DNA from: Wocania arenilitoris
GTDB taxonomy: Bacteria > Bacteroidota > Bacteroidia > Flavobacteriales > Flavobacteriaceae
DNA: 64,000 bases
Assembly (NCBI RefSeq): GCF_021728535.1
Contig: NZ_JAKKDU010000006.1
Location: 151,711-215,710, forward strand
Direction of reading: 5' to 3'
Part shown: piece by piece, positions 27,711-37,982 of the stretch
How the letters are laid out: each line of letters opens with the position of its first letter
Numbering within the stretch: the stretch's first letter is position 1
Translations under genes and position numbers: made by a program
The notes under the pieces: generated by a model
Databases searched by the model: none
What the model saw: only the letters and a program-made list of their open reading frames with translations
Told to the model about the DNA's origin: nothing

Positions 27711-30542
27711 CTAATGTAATTCTTTTTTAAGAAATTTAGCTGTGTAACTTTTTTTGTCTTTTATAATTTCTTCAGGTGTACCTTCAGCTACTACTTGTCC
27801 GCCACCTTTTCCACCCTCGTAGCCAATATCAATAATATGGTCAACGGTTTTAATAACATCTAAATTATGCTCTATAATTAGTACGGTATTTCCTTTGTTT
27901 ACCAATTTGTTTAATACAATCATTAGCACTCTAATATCTTCAAAATGAAGACCCGTAGTGGGTTCATCTAAAATATAAAAGGTATTCCCTGTATCGCGTT
28001 TACTTAATTCGGTAGCAAGTTTTATACGTTGTGCCTCACCACCAGAAAGCGTTGTGCTTTGTTGACCTAAAGTAATGTAGCCCAAACCTACATCTTTTAT
28101 AGTTTTTAACTTTTTATAGATTTTAGGTATATGCTCAAAAAATTCGACAGCTTCGCTAATTGTCATATTTAGCACATCACTAATTGACTTTCCTTTGTAA
28201 CGAATTTCTAATGTTTCACGGTTAAAACGTTTGCCTTGGCAAGTTTCACACTCTACATAAACATCTGGTAAAAAATTCATTTCTATTACTCGTAATCCAC
28301 CACCTTTACAAGTTTCGCAACGTCCGCCAGCAACATTAAAGCTAAAACGCCCAGCTTTATAACCTCTGATCATAGCCTCAGGAATTTTGGCAAAAAGGGC
28401 TCTTATTTCGCTAAAAGTACCTGTATAAGTTACAGGGTTGCTTCGTGGTGTTCTTCCAATGGGAGATTGATTTATATCAATTACTTTATCAATATGTTCT
28501 AACCCTTTGATACTTTTGTAAGGCATTGGTTTTTTAACGCCATTAAAATAATGTGCATTTAAAATGGGGTAGAGCGTTTCGTTTATTAATGTAGATTTTC
28601 CGCTACCAGAAACCCCTGTAACACCAATCATTTTTCCTAAAGGTAGTTTTACCGAAATATTTTTTAAGTTATTTCCTGTGCAGCCTTTTAGCTCTAAAAA
28701 TTTACCGTTTCCTTTTCTGCGTTTTTTAGGAATTTCAATTTGTTTAGTACCATTTAAATAATCTGCAGTTAGCGTATGATGTGTTTTTAGTTCGTGAGGG
28801 GCTCCAATACTAATTATTTCTCCTCCATGTTTTCCTGCTTTGGGGCCAATATCAATCACGTAGTCTGATCGTTCAATCATGTCTTTATCGTGTTCTACCA
28901 CAATAACAGAGTTTCCTATATCTCGTAATGAGACTAAGGAATTTATGAGTTTTTCATTGTCACGCTGATGTAAACCAATACTAGGTTCGTCTAAAATATA
29001 AAGAACACCAACAAGTTGCGAGCCTATTTGTGTTGCTAATCGAATACGCTGTGCTTCGCCACCAGATAGCGACTTAGAGCTTCTATTTAACGATAAATAA
29101 TTCAATCCTACATCTAATAAAAATTGCAATCTAGATTTAATTTCTTTAAGAATTTCTTCGGCTATTTTAAATTGTTTTTCTGAAAGATGTTTCTCTAAAT
29201 CATAAAACCAATTAGCAAGCTCAACAACATCTTTGTTAGCAAGTTCTGCTATATTTTTATTGTTTATTTTGAAATATAGTGACTCTTTTTTTAATCGAGA
29301 ACCTTCGCAAGTAGGACATTTAATTTTGTCCATATAGTCTTTTGCCCAACGTTTTAACGATCTAGATTCTGCTGTTTTGTACTGATTTTCAATAAAATTG
29401 GCAACCCCTTCAAAATCTATTTTATAATCACGCGTAACCCCTAGAGTTTTACTTTCAACCGAAAATTTTTCGTTGCCACCATACAAAATCATTTGTTTGG
29501 CTTCTTCAGGGATATCTTTAAACGCATCCGTTAGTTTAAAATTAAAGCGTTGCGCAATAGTTTCAAATTGTTTAAAAATCCAAGAATTTTTTTCTGGACC
29601 ATGAGGTGCTAATGCACCATTTTTTATTGAAATAGAATCATCTGGAATAATTTTATTTTCATTGACTTGATATAATTCTCCGATGCCATTACAGTTTAAG
29701 CACGCACCTTTTGGAGAATTGAACGAAAAGTTATTGGGTTCAGGATTTGGATATGAAACACCTGAAGACGGACACATTAAGTTTCTACTAAAATATCGTG
29801 TTTCTTGAGTGTCTTGATCTATTACCAACAGTACATCTTCACCATGATACATAGCCGTATTAATGGTTTCCGTAAGGCGTTTATCGTTATCAACTAAATC
29901 ATCAATTACCAACCTGTCGATAATAATTTCGATGTCGTGGGTTTTGTACCTATCAAGTTTCATGCCTTTAACAATATCTCGAATTTCCCCATCAGTCCTT
30001 ACTTTAACAAAACCTTGTTTGCCAATTTGCTCGAATAATTCGCGATAATGTCCTTTACGGGAGCGCACAACGGGAGCGAGAATATTAATACGCTTTCCGT
30101 TAAAATCACTTATTATAAGCTCTTTAATTTGTTCATCGCTATAGCTTATCATTTTGTCACCAGTGTTATAGCTGTATGCATCACTGGCACGAGCAAAAAG
30201 TAAGCGCATAAAATCGTAAATTTCGGTAATTGTACCAACTGTTGAGCGTGGTGACTTGCTGGTTGTTTTTTGCTCTATGGCTATTACTGGGGATAGTCCA
30301 TCAATTTTATCAACATCTGGTCGTTCTAAGCCTCCTAAAAATTGTCTGGCATAGGCAGAAAAGGTTTCTATGTATCGGCGTTGCCCTTCAGCATAAATGG
30401 TGTCGAAAGCCAGTGAAGATTTTCCGCTACCCGATAAACCTGTAATAACAACAAGTTTTTCGCGAGGAATGGACACGTCAATGTTTTTAAGGTTGTGTAC
30501 ACGTGCGCCTTTTACTTCAATAGATTCTTCGAAATTTGTCAT
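27711..30542 (-). CDS. uvrA: Excinuclease ABC subunit A
   Basis: A 943-residue DNA damage-recognition ATPase of nucleotide excision repair. It has two ABC modules: Walker [13 protein letters not shown] near residue 35 and [12 protein letters not shown] near 640, each paired with [13 protein letters not shown] or [13 protein letters not shown] and an ILDEP Walker B. Zinc modules: CETCKGGG with CETCQGKRF is complete, as is [10 protein letters not shown], but the first module reads CPSSG where proteobacterial UvrA has CPxCG, leaving one Cys short. I start at the ATG at 30542 ([13 protein letters not shown]); an ORF start at 30569 adds nine residues encoded by an octamer repeat. LOG-family gene follows by 18 nt. 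Confidence 0.97.
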   Translation of the reverse strand: MTNFEESIEVKGARVHNLKNIDVSIPREKLVVITGLSGSGKSSLAFDTIYAEGQRRYIETFSAYARQFLGGLERPDVDKIDGLSPVIAIEQKTTSKSPRSTVGTITEIYDFMRLLFARASDAYSYNTGDKMISYSDEQIKELIISDFNGKRINILAPVVRSRKGHYRELFEQIGKQGFVKVRTDGEIRDIVKGMKLDRYKTHDIEIIIDRLVIDDLVDNDKRLTETINTAMYHGEDVLLVIDQDTQETRYFSRNLMCPSSGVSYPNPEPNNFSFNSPKGACLNCNGIGELYQVNENKIIPDDSISIKNGALAPHGPEKNSWIFKQFETIAQRFNFKLTDAFKDIPEEAKQMILYGGNEKFSVESKTLGVTRDYKIDFEGVANFIENQYKTAESRSLKRWAKDYMDKIKCPTCEGSRLKKESLYFKINNKNIAELANKDVVELANWFYDLEKHLSEKQFKIAEEILKEIKSRLQFLLDVGLNYLSLNRSSKSLSGGEAQRIRLATQIGSQLVGVLYILDEPSIGLHQRDNEKLINSLVSLRDIGNSVIVVEHDKDMIERSDYVIDIGPKAGKHGGEIISIGAPHELKTHHTLTADYLNGTKQIEIPKKRRKGNGKFLELKGCTGNNLKNISVKLPLGKMIGVTGVSGSGKSTLINETLYPILNAHYFNGVKKPMPYKSIKGLEHIDKVIDINQSPIGRTPRSNPVTYTGTFSEIRALFAKIPEAMIRGYKAGRFSFNVAGGRCETCKGGGLRVIEMNFLPDVYVECETCQGKRFNRETLEIRYKGKSISDVLNMTISEAVEFFEHIPKIYKKLKTIKDVGLGYITLGQQSTTLSGGEAQRIKLATELSKRDTGNTFYILDEPTTGLHFEDIRVLMIVLNKLVNKGNTVLIIEHNLDVIKTVDHIIDIGYEGGKGGGQVVAEGTPEEIIKDKKSYTAKFLKKELH

Positions 30543-30549
30543 AGAAAAT

Positions 30550-30581
30550 GCAAAGTTGCAAAGTTGCAAAGTTGCAAAGTT
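30550..30581. repeat. Four tandem copies of an octamer in the uvrA promoter region
   Basis: GCAAAGTT is repeated four times exactly, immediately upstream of the uvrA start. On the minus strand each copy reads AACTTTGC, and the outermost, preceded by T, gives TAACTTTG (30582-30575), a match to the -7 element. Changes in copy number would alter the distance from promoter to start codon. Confidence 0.85.
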
Positions 30582-30679
30582 ACAATTTTAGATGTTAAAT
30601 TCTTGTGAAGTTTTATTTAGAGATATGGATATTATTAAACCAAATATTAATAGTATTTAAAACAAAAACAGGAATTGTT

Positions 30680-32023
30680 CTAGTTTTCCATCATTAACCG
30701 CTTGTTTACTAAATTTCCTATTTTTTTACCTTGCCCTATACCTAATTCAACTGCTGACCTGTAGTGAATTCCACCATACATCCTGCTTATGGCTGCTTCT
30801 TGAGCAGCGGCGTTAAACGATGTAAATGGGCGAATTGGTAAGCCATAAGTAGTTTCGGTATCATCTAAAAAACTAAAATTATCTCCAAAAACATCCGTTA
30901 ATACGGTTGCTGCAGCGTTAGAAACAACAGAATGCCCGCTTGTATACTCTGGAAATGGTGGTGTTTGTAAAATAGGTTTCCAATCGTCGTCCCAATATTT
31001 ATTAATAAGTGTTTCGGGTCTTACAAGATTGCTTCTATATTTTTCATCCCAGCAACTAATAAATGCATCAGCAATAGCAATGGATGTTTTGGTGTATGCA
31101 AAAACGGTGCGATTAAAATCGGATTTTTCAGTTTTACATGCAATTTTAGTAATGCCAATCCAATGGGCACCAGGTGTTATTTTTTTTACTGCAAACATTA
31201 AATGCCCACGTGTAACAGAAACGTAAGGATTACAGTCCCAAAAGCGTGCTATTAATACTTCTTCTGATTCATCGCCATCTTCAGTAATTAGGTTACTTAT
31301 ATTGTATACTTCTTTTAATTCTTTATGAAAGTCTGAACCTTCATCCATTGAAAACGAAGGAGGAGGAACAGGTTTAAATTGAGAAGCAGAATCTATAACA
31401 AATGGTCTAATTTTCCCCCAATGCGGTTCTAAACCATCCATGTAAGCTGGTGGAGTAGGTTGCCATCGTTCTTCATTTTCTGGTTCGATGTCGAATTTAG
31501 ACATGGTTCGGGTTTGGTTGTAGTTATCAGTATTCATCCATTCTGCAATGAAGTTAGAAACTTGCAGCGCATACTGTTTTGATGCTTCAAACTCTGACTT
31601 GTTTTTTGCTTCCCAAATTTGATAAAGGCTATCACGAAAGGCTTCAATACGCTGCTCGGAAAAAATTAATTTCTTACTAACATCAATATGAGCAATTAAA
31701 GCGGCAAGTTGATAGTTTATATTTTCATCACTTTTAGGGATATGCTTTAAATGGTTTATTTGCCCTTTAAGTGAATGATACGTGGAATCATTTTGTGCTA
31801 TAATTTCGTAGGCTGCTATATTGGGATATACAAAAATTCGGCTAGCTACAGGTGGCGAAAAAATATCGTGTACCATTACCTCAATAACTTGATCTACCGA
31901 AGCGTGAAAATCGTTAGAAGTTATTATAATAGGTTTGGGGTTGTTTTTACTACAGGAAAAAGTAATAAGCACTACTAAAAACAGTAAAAAAGGTACTTTT
32001 ATAAATCTCATTTTAAAATTCAA
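30680..32023 (-). CDS. Vanadium-haloperoxidase/PAP2-family lipoprotein
   Basis: A 447-residue lipoprotein with the vanadium-dependent haloperoxidase/PAP2 fold. The signal and lipobox (VLITFSC) are clear. Phosphate/vanadate-binding motifs are SNLVRPET (about 335-342), PEYTSGHSV (about 363-371) and SRMYGGIHYRSAVELG (about 416-431). These residues suit either an acid phosphatase or a haloperoxidase; sequence inspection cannot decide. Two starts are possible, at 32023 (directly abutting the stop codon of the upstream gene) or 32011; the second gives a shorter, cleaner signal. It is translationally coupled to the FG-GAP/UnbV gene before it, a pairing frequent in Bacteroidota. Confidence 0.85.
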   Translation of the reverse strand: MNFKMRFIKVPFLLFLVVLITFSCSKNNPKPIIITSNDFHASVDQVIEVMVHDIFSPPVASRIFVYPNIAAYEIIAQNDSTYHSLKGQINHLKHIPKSDENINYQLAALIAHIDVSKKLIFSEQRIEAFRDSLYQIWEAKNKSEFEASKQYALQVSNFIAEWMNTDNYNQTRTMSKFDIEPENEERWQPTPPAYMDGLEPHWGKIRPFVIDSASQFKPVPPPSFSMDEGSDFHKELKEVYNISNLITEDGDESEEVLIARFWDCNPYVSVTRGHLMFAVKKITPGAHWIGITKIACKTEKSDFNRTVFAYTKTSIAIADAFISCWDEKYRSNLVRPETLINKYWDDDWKPILQTPPFPEYTSGHSVVSNAAATVLTDVFGDNFSFLDDTETTYGLPIRPFTSFNAAAQEAAISRMYGGIHYRSAVELGIGQGKKIGNLVNKRLMMEN

Positions 32024-35000
32024 TTATTTTATTAGCTCGTATACTTGGGCTTTGTCGTTATTTATTGTAGTTAATAAATAGGGTTTGTTATTAAGAGTAA
32101 TTATACTTAGGTTTTTAATGGCTTTATCGCTAAAATCGAGTCCTATTTTATTCCCCAAAGTAATATCATTTTCAGTATTAATGAGTGCTCCTGGAAATGA
32201 ATCGAATTTACCATGAAAAGGAGTAACGCCAAAATAGTTTCCGGCAGCTAAAACTTCATTTTTACCATCAGCATCAAAATCAAAACTTAAAAATGAGGTT
32301 ATTGGAGACACTTGCAATTCGTTTTTAAATGGTACGAATGTAAAACGATTATTTTCATTTTTTAAATACCCAGATTTAAGTTCCTCAATTTCTAAAAGGT
32401 TAGCTTTTTTTATTAGGTTTTCACTCAAAATAGCTTCAATAGGTTGTCCTGCAAAATCTTTATACGATGTGTATATTTTGTGTAAAGCCACCATTTGTCC
32501 AGCAAGGTCATCTAATCCGAGTAAAGGATAATAAGCACCATTTTTATAGGTGCAAACTATAGTTTCGGTACGTCCGTTTTTATCAAAATCATCATGATAC
32601 ATACGCATTGGGTGTTCGGCAGATGCTTTAAATTTAGAGTTAGTTCCCCAATTCCCTAAAAGATAATCTGTATCTCCGTCACCGTCAATATCAAATGGTT
32701 CAATTTGTTGCCAAAGGCCTTTTATGTTGGAATCAAGAAGCTTCTCTTCTGTGAAAACACCATTGTTATTTTTAAAAAATTTAGGCGACATCCATTCGCC
32801 AACTACTATTAAATCATTTTGTCCGTCCTTATTAAAATCGCTCCAAATCGCATCAGTAATCATACCTGCTTTTTGTAAAGCTTCATTTTTTAATACTGAA
32901 AAATTACCACTATCATTCTTTAAAATATAAGAGTTAGGAATGCTTCCAAAATCGTTTGATACCGAATTACTACCAATAAAAACATCTAAATCGTCATCAT
33001 TATCAACATCATTTGCAATAATTACTGAAGCATTTTCGTAAAATTCAGGAAGTTTTATGCTTTTAAAACCGGTATTGGTTTGTGTAAAATAGGAGTCGAG
33101 TAGTGGTTTGGTTTTGTTTGAAAAATCGCCACCACCAGAGCCAATAATGATGTCGTTTTTATCATCATTATTAAAATCTGCAATAATAGCTCTAACATCT
33201 TCTTTAATTGAATCGTTGGCAAAAAGATTGATTCTGTTTTCTTTGAAAATAGTATCGGTTTGGAAAAACACTTTTTGCGCTTTTAATTTTGAACCACCAA
33301 AGTAAACATCATCTTTTCCATCGTTATTTAAATCGCCAATAGCAACTGCTGGTCCGCGATCTGAGACACGATACGGTATAAGTTTTTGTCTATTGAAATC
33401 GAGATACTTATCTTCTTTATGTGCAAAATCAATACCTAAATTATCATCTAATTTTTTAAATAATGTCTTTTGTTGGTTATGTAAAGATTTATAATTGAAT
33501 GGCTTTGTATTTTCAGGCTTTATGGTTAAGGTTTGATTTAAGGAGATATCTTTAATGGTTTGGCTTGTTTTATTTGGCCATATAATTTTAAGTGAATCGA
33601 TATTTTTAATAGATCCAAAACCAAAGTGAACTATAGGTTCTGATGACGATTGAAATCCTCTTGCAGTATAAAGCTCTTTATACTGAAGTTTATCTTTATA
33701 ATATGCAAAAACTTTAGTGCCAATGCCAAAAGTATTTGGCTTTGAGTATTTAAATTTTAATTTAAGATAACTGGTACTATCTGTTGTTTTGTTATTTGCT
33801 TGATTAACATATAGAGAAACCCTTTCGTTAAGATTACTAACCACGATATCTAAATCGCCATCATTATCCAAATCGCCAATAGCTGTGGCTCCAGAAACTT
33901 GTTTGTCCATAGGTATCCATTGTTCAGATACATCTTCAAACATCAAGTTTTTACCACCTTTAAACATGTAATTACTAACTTTTCCAGAAGGCATGGCATC
34001 AAGTGATTCTTGATTCATTAATTTAGAATCGTTTATATTGTTTTGAATTTTTTCGTTTGAAAAAAAGTTGGTAAAATCTAAATCGTTTGGGCGCTTTAAA
34101 ATACCGTTAGTTATAAAAATATCTTGCTCTCCATCCTGGTTGTAATCTGCAAAAAGGGAACTCCAACTCCAATCGGTAGCAGCAATACCACTCATCAATC
34201 CAGTTTCTAAATAATTAGAATTTTGCTGATTTATATGAAGCATATTTCTTGTAAATTGATAATGATAACCAAACATGAGTTTTCTAACGTTTTGTGTTTG
34301 TACATTATCATCACTCTGTGAGGATTTTAAAATAACTTCATCTTCTGGAAGCATATCTAGCGACATAATATCTGGCCAGCCATCATGATTTATATCTGCA
34401 GCATCATTACCCATTGAAAACCTGCTAGTATGTCCAAAATAGTCTCTTAATTTTTCAGAAAACGTACCGTCGCCATTATTTATATAGTAATAATCGTCTT
34501 CATAAAAATCATTACTAACATATATATCTGGATATGCATCTTGATTAAAATCAGCAATAGCAACACCTAAACCATAACCACTAATACTACTTATAATACC
34601 TGCATCTTCGCTAACATTTGTAAATGTACCACCATCGTTTCGTAACAATTTATCACCTGTTTTATGGTTTCTTTTTTGACGAATTTTGACGCCTTTATAA
34701 GAATCGTCAGTATGTACCGCATGATTTAAAAGATAGATATCTAAATCGCCATCTAAATCATAATCTAAAAATGCTGCCGAAGAACTGTAAGAATCATAAT
34801 CTAGGATGTACTTTTTGGCACTTTCAGTAAAAGTTTCGTCGCCATTATTAATATACAGCTCGTTACGACCATTAAAACCATTTAACCCTACAACTGCACA
34901 AACGTAAATATCGAGCAACCCATCTCCGTTAACATCACCCATAATAGCGCCAGTATTCCAAGAGCTATTTCCACTAACATTTGCTTTATCGGTAATATCT

Positions 35001-35287
35001 TCAAACTGCAAATTCCCTTTATTGAGATACAATTTGTTTTTCACTTGATTACCTGAAAAGAAAATATCTGGTAAATCGTCATTGTTTATATCACCAATAG
35101 CAACGCCTCCACCGTTGTAAAAATAGATGTAGTCAAGAATGTTTAATTCGTTGGTTTCGGTAATCCTATTTTTAAAGGATAGCCCAGTTTTACTTGGTTT
35201 AGCACTAATGAATAATTGGTCTTTTTTTTGATTACAAGAAACCATTAAAAACCCAAGTAGTAAGATTATTAACTTGAAATTATTCAT
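32024..35287 (-). CDS. FG-GAP/VCBS repeat lipoprotein with ASPIC/UnbV domain
   Basis: A 1087-residue lipoprotein (signal ending MVSC). It consists of many FG-GAP/VCBS calcium-binding propeller repeats, recognisable by AIGDINNDDLPDIFF, GDVNGDGLLDIYV, IADFNQDAYPDIYV, GDLDNDGDLDIVV, GDLNNDGKDDVYF and related stretches. Around residues 525-590 lies the ASPIC/UnbV domain with RGFQSSSEPIVHFGFG. Two propeller-like blocks flank that domain. Such proteins are anchored to the outer membrane in Bacteroidota and are often encoded beside SusC/SusD or haloperoxidase-type genes. Role unproven: adhesion, scaffold, or polysaccharide handling. It abuts the haloperoxidase-like gene with no gap. Confidence 0.88.
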   Translation of the reverse strand: MNNFKLIILLLGFLMVSCNQKKDQLFISAKPSKTGLSFKNRITETNELNILDYIYFYNGGGVAIGDINNDDLPDIFFSGNQVKNKLYLNKGNLQFEDITDKANVSGNSSWNTGAIMGDVNGDGLLDIYVCAVVGLNGFNGRNELYINNGDETFTESAKKYILDYDSYSSSAAFLDYDLDGDLDIYLLNHAVHTDDSYKGVKIRQKRNHKTGDKLLRNDGGTFTNVSEDAGIISSISGYGLGVAIADFNQDAYPDIYVSNDFYEDDYYYINNGDGTFSEKLRDYFGHTSRFSMGNDAADINHDGWPDIMSLDMLPEDEVILKSSQSDDNVQTQNVRKLMFGYHYQFTRNMLHINQQNSNYLETGLMSGIAATDWSWSSLFADYNQDGEQDIFITNGILKRPNDLDFTNFFSNEKIQNNINDSKLMNQESLDAMPSGKVSNYMFKGGKNLMFEDVSEQWIPMDKQVSGATAIGDLDNDGDLDIVVSNLNERVSLYVNQANNKTTDSTSYLKLKFKYSKPNTFGIGTKVFAYYKDKLQYKELYTARGFQSSSEPIVHFGFGSIKNIDSLKIIWPNKTSQTIKDISLNQTLTIKPENTKPFNYKSLHNQQKTLFKKLDDNLGIDFAHKEDKYLDFNRQKLIPYRVSDRGPAVAIGDLNNDGKDDVYFGGSKLKAQKVFFQTDTIFKENRINLFANDSIKEDVRAIIADFNNDDKNDIIIGSGGGDFSNKTKPLLDSYFTQTNTGFKSIKLPEFYENASVIIANDVDNDDDLDVFIGSNSVSNDFGSIPNSYILKNDSGNFSVLKNEALQKAGMITDAIWSDFNKDGQNDLIVVGEWMSPKFFKNNNGVFTEEKLLDSNIKGLWQQIEPFDIDGDGDTDYLLGNWGTNSKFKASAEHPMRMYHDDFDKNGRTETIVCTYKNGAYYPLLGLDDLAGQMVALHKIYTSYKDFAGQPIEAILSENLIKKANLLEIEELKSGYLKNENNRFTFVPFKNELQVSPITSFLSFDFDADGKNEVLAAGNYFGVTPFHGKFDSFPGALINTENDITLGNKIGLDFSDKAIKNLSIITLNNKPYLLTTINNDKAQVYELIK

Positions 35288-35461
35288 TAGAAAATGGTTT
35301 GCTTTTTAGAAATATTTTAAAATTCTTTATAAGAATATGTGTTAGCGAATATACGTTTTTTGTATATAAATATGAAGCTGAAAAACCATTCATTATTAAA
35401 TAATGATCTTTGTGAGTTGAAGCGATTGTTGAGAAAAAAATTAACAAATTTAAAATATAAA

Positions 35462-36190
35462 CTACTCAGTTCCTTTTACAACATCCATTTCAAGACCAAT
35501 AACAAGTAGTTTATGAAATGTTGGTAATTGAGCACCACCATCTGTGGTAATCCAGTCGCTCCAAGTAGCTTCTAAACCACCAATAGGAAGTATTGATGTC
35601 CACATTTTAAAACTTTTAGGCTTACCTGTTTCATCAAATAGCCATAAATACGAGTCACCTGGAGTTGTACCACCAGATGTGTAGGTTACTAAAAGAGCTT
35701 CTTCGTTATTATCTAATGTTACTAATCGACGCTCAACACCTTCATCAAAAACTTTGTATGGCGCAACAAGCCAAAACGAATCGTTATTAAAAATTTTAAT
35801 GGCTTCATCTATTAATTCCTCTGCCATATCACCTTTCATTTTAAAGCTATGTACATATACGTTACTTAATGCATAATCTTTAAGATTTAGATTAACCCGA
35901 TACTCTTTCCAAAACACATCACAAATATTTTCGTTTTTTTTCCATTCAAAATGATGACGCCTTTTAAAAGTCCATTCAATATAATTGGTGTTTTTGTAGG
36001 CATCATAGTCTAAGGCGTCTAACATTTTAAGAGCTAAGGCATCTGCTTTTTCACCTTGAATACCTGTTGGTAGATCTTGATTGTATTTAAAAAAAACAAA
36101 ACCAAAAAACAATAGGCTAGGTAGCGTAAGGAATATAATTATACCTGTAACTATTTTAAATGTTTTTTTAGATTTTGATTTGGGTTTCAC
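35462..36190 (-). CDS. Conserved hypothetical protein with one membrane segment
   Basis: A 242-residue protein with a basic N-terminus (KPKSKSKK) and one hydrophobic segment (about 12-33) that anchors it in the inner membrane or is a signal anchor. The rest is soluble, probably alpha/beta, with a series of aromatic and charged beta-strand-like stretches (WTFKRRHHFEWKK, NICDVFWKEYRV, DSYLWLFDETGKPKSFKMW) resembling a LolA-like or lipocalin-type sheet. It has no recognised domain. It may be cotranscribed with the downstream FG-GAP gene, though a 174-bp gap separates them; that gap holds nothing else I can identify. Function unknown. Confidence 0.6.
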   Translation of the reverse strand: MKPKSKSKKTFKIVTGIIIFLTLPSLLFFGFVFFKYNQDLPTGIQGEKADALALKMLDALDYDAYKNTNYIEWTFKRRHHFEWKKNENICDVFWKEYRVNLNLKDYALSNVYVHSFKMKGDMAEELIDEAIKIFNNDSFWLVAPYKVFDEGVERRLVTLDNNEEALLVTYTSGGTTPGDSYLWLFDETGKPKSFKMWTSILPIGGLEATWSDWITTDGGAQLPTFHKLLVIGLEMDVVKGTE

Positions 36191-36278
36191 AACAATAAAC
36201 CTTTGTTATCTAATTAATTAGAAAAGATAATTAGAGGTCTAAATTATTAAATATAACGGACTAAGAGAAGAAAAAACA

Positions 36279-37982
36279 CTAAAAACCGACAGCTGTATCG
36301 TCACCTCGATAATCTGCACCCCCCTCTAACGCTTTATCCTGTAAAACCATAATTCCATCGACTTTGCCAATTATCGATGAGTTACTTTCGTTAATAAAAT
36401 ACCCTAATTTTTTAAGCCTTTTTATTAAATCAGAATCAAAAGCATTTGGTTCCATTCTAATTTCGTCTGGTAACCATTGATGATGAAATCGTGGCGCATT
36501 TACTGCTTCTTGCATTGTCATATCAAACTCATGCACATTTAAAATGGTTTGCATTACTGATGTTATTATGGTTGAGCCACCTGGTGTTCCTAAAGTCATA
36601 AATAACTCGCCACTCTTTTCAATAATAGTTGGTGTCATAGAACTTAGCATGCGTTTTTCTGGTAAAATACTGTTGGCTTCACCACCAGTTACACCAAACA
36701 TGTTTGGAACTCCAGGTTTGCTGCTAAAATCGTCCATTTCGTTATTTAAAAAGAACCCTAATTCAGAACAGTATAGTTTAGACCCGTAGCCACCATTTAT
36801 AGTTGTTGTAACAGAAACTGAGTTCCCTAGTTGATCAACTATAGAATAATGTGTGGTTTCGTTACTTTCAATAACTTGTACATCTCCGTATGAAATTTCA
36901 CTGGATAGTGTTGGTTTTTCAAAAGAAAAAGTACGCATTCTATCTTTCAAATAATTTTCGCTTATTAAATCCTCTCCAGGAATATTAACAAAGTCTGGAT
37001 CGCCTAAATAAAAACTTCTGTCTGCATAGGCACGACGTTCCGCTTCTGTAATTACCTGAATAGTTTTAATCGAGTTATGCCCAAATTCATCTAAATTATA
37101 GGGTTCAATCATTTTCATTATTTGAGCCAAACAAATTCCGCCACTTGATGGGGGCGACATGGATATAATTTTTAAATCATCATATGTAAACGTAATAGGT
37201 GTTCTCCATTTTGCTTCATATTTTGCTAAATCTTCCATAGTTATAATGCCGCCATTATCTTGTATAAATTTGACTAGTATTTTTGCTGTTTCACCTTTAT
37301 AAAATTCCTCTTTACCATTTTTCATAATGCGCGTTAGTGTTTTAGCAAGTGCAGGATATTTAATGGTGTCGTTTTCTTTCCAAAGTTTATTTAAGAAAAT
37401 AGAATCCTTATTCGCTTTAAGAAATAATGGCTGATAGTATTTTAATCCTCTTGCTTGTTTTTTAGTAACAATAACACCTTGCATTGCAAGGTCTATTGAT
37501 GGTTTAATTATATCTTCAATAGGCAAGCTTCCAAATTTTTCGTGTACTGCAAATACGCCAGCGACAGAACCTGGAACACCAACTGCCATAACTCCTAAAG
37601 TGCTTTTTTCAGGAATAACATTTTCTGCTTCGTCTAAATACATGTCTTTTGTTGCTGCTAAAGGTGCTTTCTCTCTAAAATCGATAGCTCCAATTTCGCC
37701 ATCAGCTTTTCTATACACCATAAAACCGCCACCACCAATGTTTCCAGCAACAGGGTAAGCCACTGCGAGTGCGAGTTGAGTTGCCGCCATTGCATCAAAA
37801 GCATTACCGCCTTTTTTTATAATATCGCTTCCAATTTTAGAGGCTTCAACACGTGCCGAAACAACCATGGCATTTTTAGTAATTAAGCCATGTTTTGGTG
37901 TTTTATTCGCTAAAGGTGTTTCAGATTTTTTACAAGAAATGATTAAAAATAAAATGAGAAATAATGAAATGAATTGTTTCAT
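36279..37982 (-). CDS. ggt: Gamma-glutamyltransferase
   Basis: A 567-residue lipoprotein-type gamma-glutamyltranspeptidase (signal LFLIISC, lipobox Cys17). It hydrolyses or transfers the gamma-glutamyl group of glutathione and related peptides and self-cleaves into two chains. The nucleophile after cleavage is Thr376 in ETTHYSIVD. Further motifs: GGNAFDAMAA, GGGFMVYR near the N-terminus, SPPSSGGI, and TLGTPGGSTI in the small chain. Length is normal. Its ATG overlaps the stop codon of the acyl-carrier-protein phosphodiesterase gene by 4 bp (37979-37982), so the two are translationally coupled. Export to the periplasm or outer membrane points to peptide or glutathione scavenging. Confidence 0.95.
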   Translation of the reverse strand: MKQFISLFLILFLIISCKKSETPLANKTPKHGLITKNAMVVSARVEASKIGSDIIKKGGNAFDAMAATQLALAVAYPVAGNIGGGGFMVYRKADGEIGAIDFREKAPLAATKDMYLDEAENVIPEKSTLGVMAVGVPGSVAGVFAVHEKFGSLPIEDIIKPSIDLAMQGVIVTKKQARGLKYYQPLFLKANKDSIFLNKLWKENDTIKYPALAKTLTRIMKNGKEEFYKGETAKILVKFIQDNGGIITMEDLAKYEAKWRTPITFTYDDLKIISMSPPSSGGICLAQIMKMIEPYNLDEFGHNSIKTIQVITEAERRAYADRSFYLGDPDFVNIPGEDLISENYLKDRMRTFSFEKPTLSSEISYGDVQVIESNETTHYSIVDQLGNSVSVTTTINGGYGSKLYCSELGFFLNNEMDDFSSKPGVPNMFGVTGGEANSILPEKRMLSSMTPTIIEKSGELFMTLGTPGGSTIITSVMQTILNVHEFDMTMQEAVNAPRFHHQWLPDEIRMEPNAFDSDLIKRLKKLGYFINESNSSIIGKVDGIMVLQDKALEGGADYRGDDTAVGF

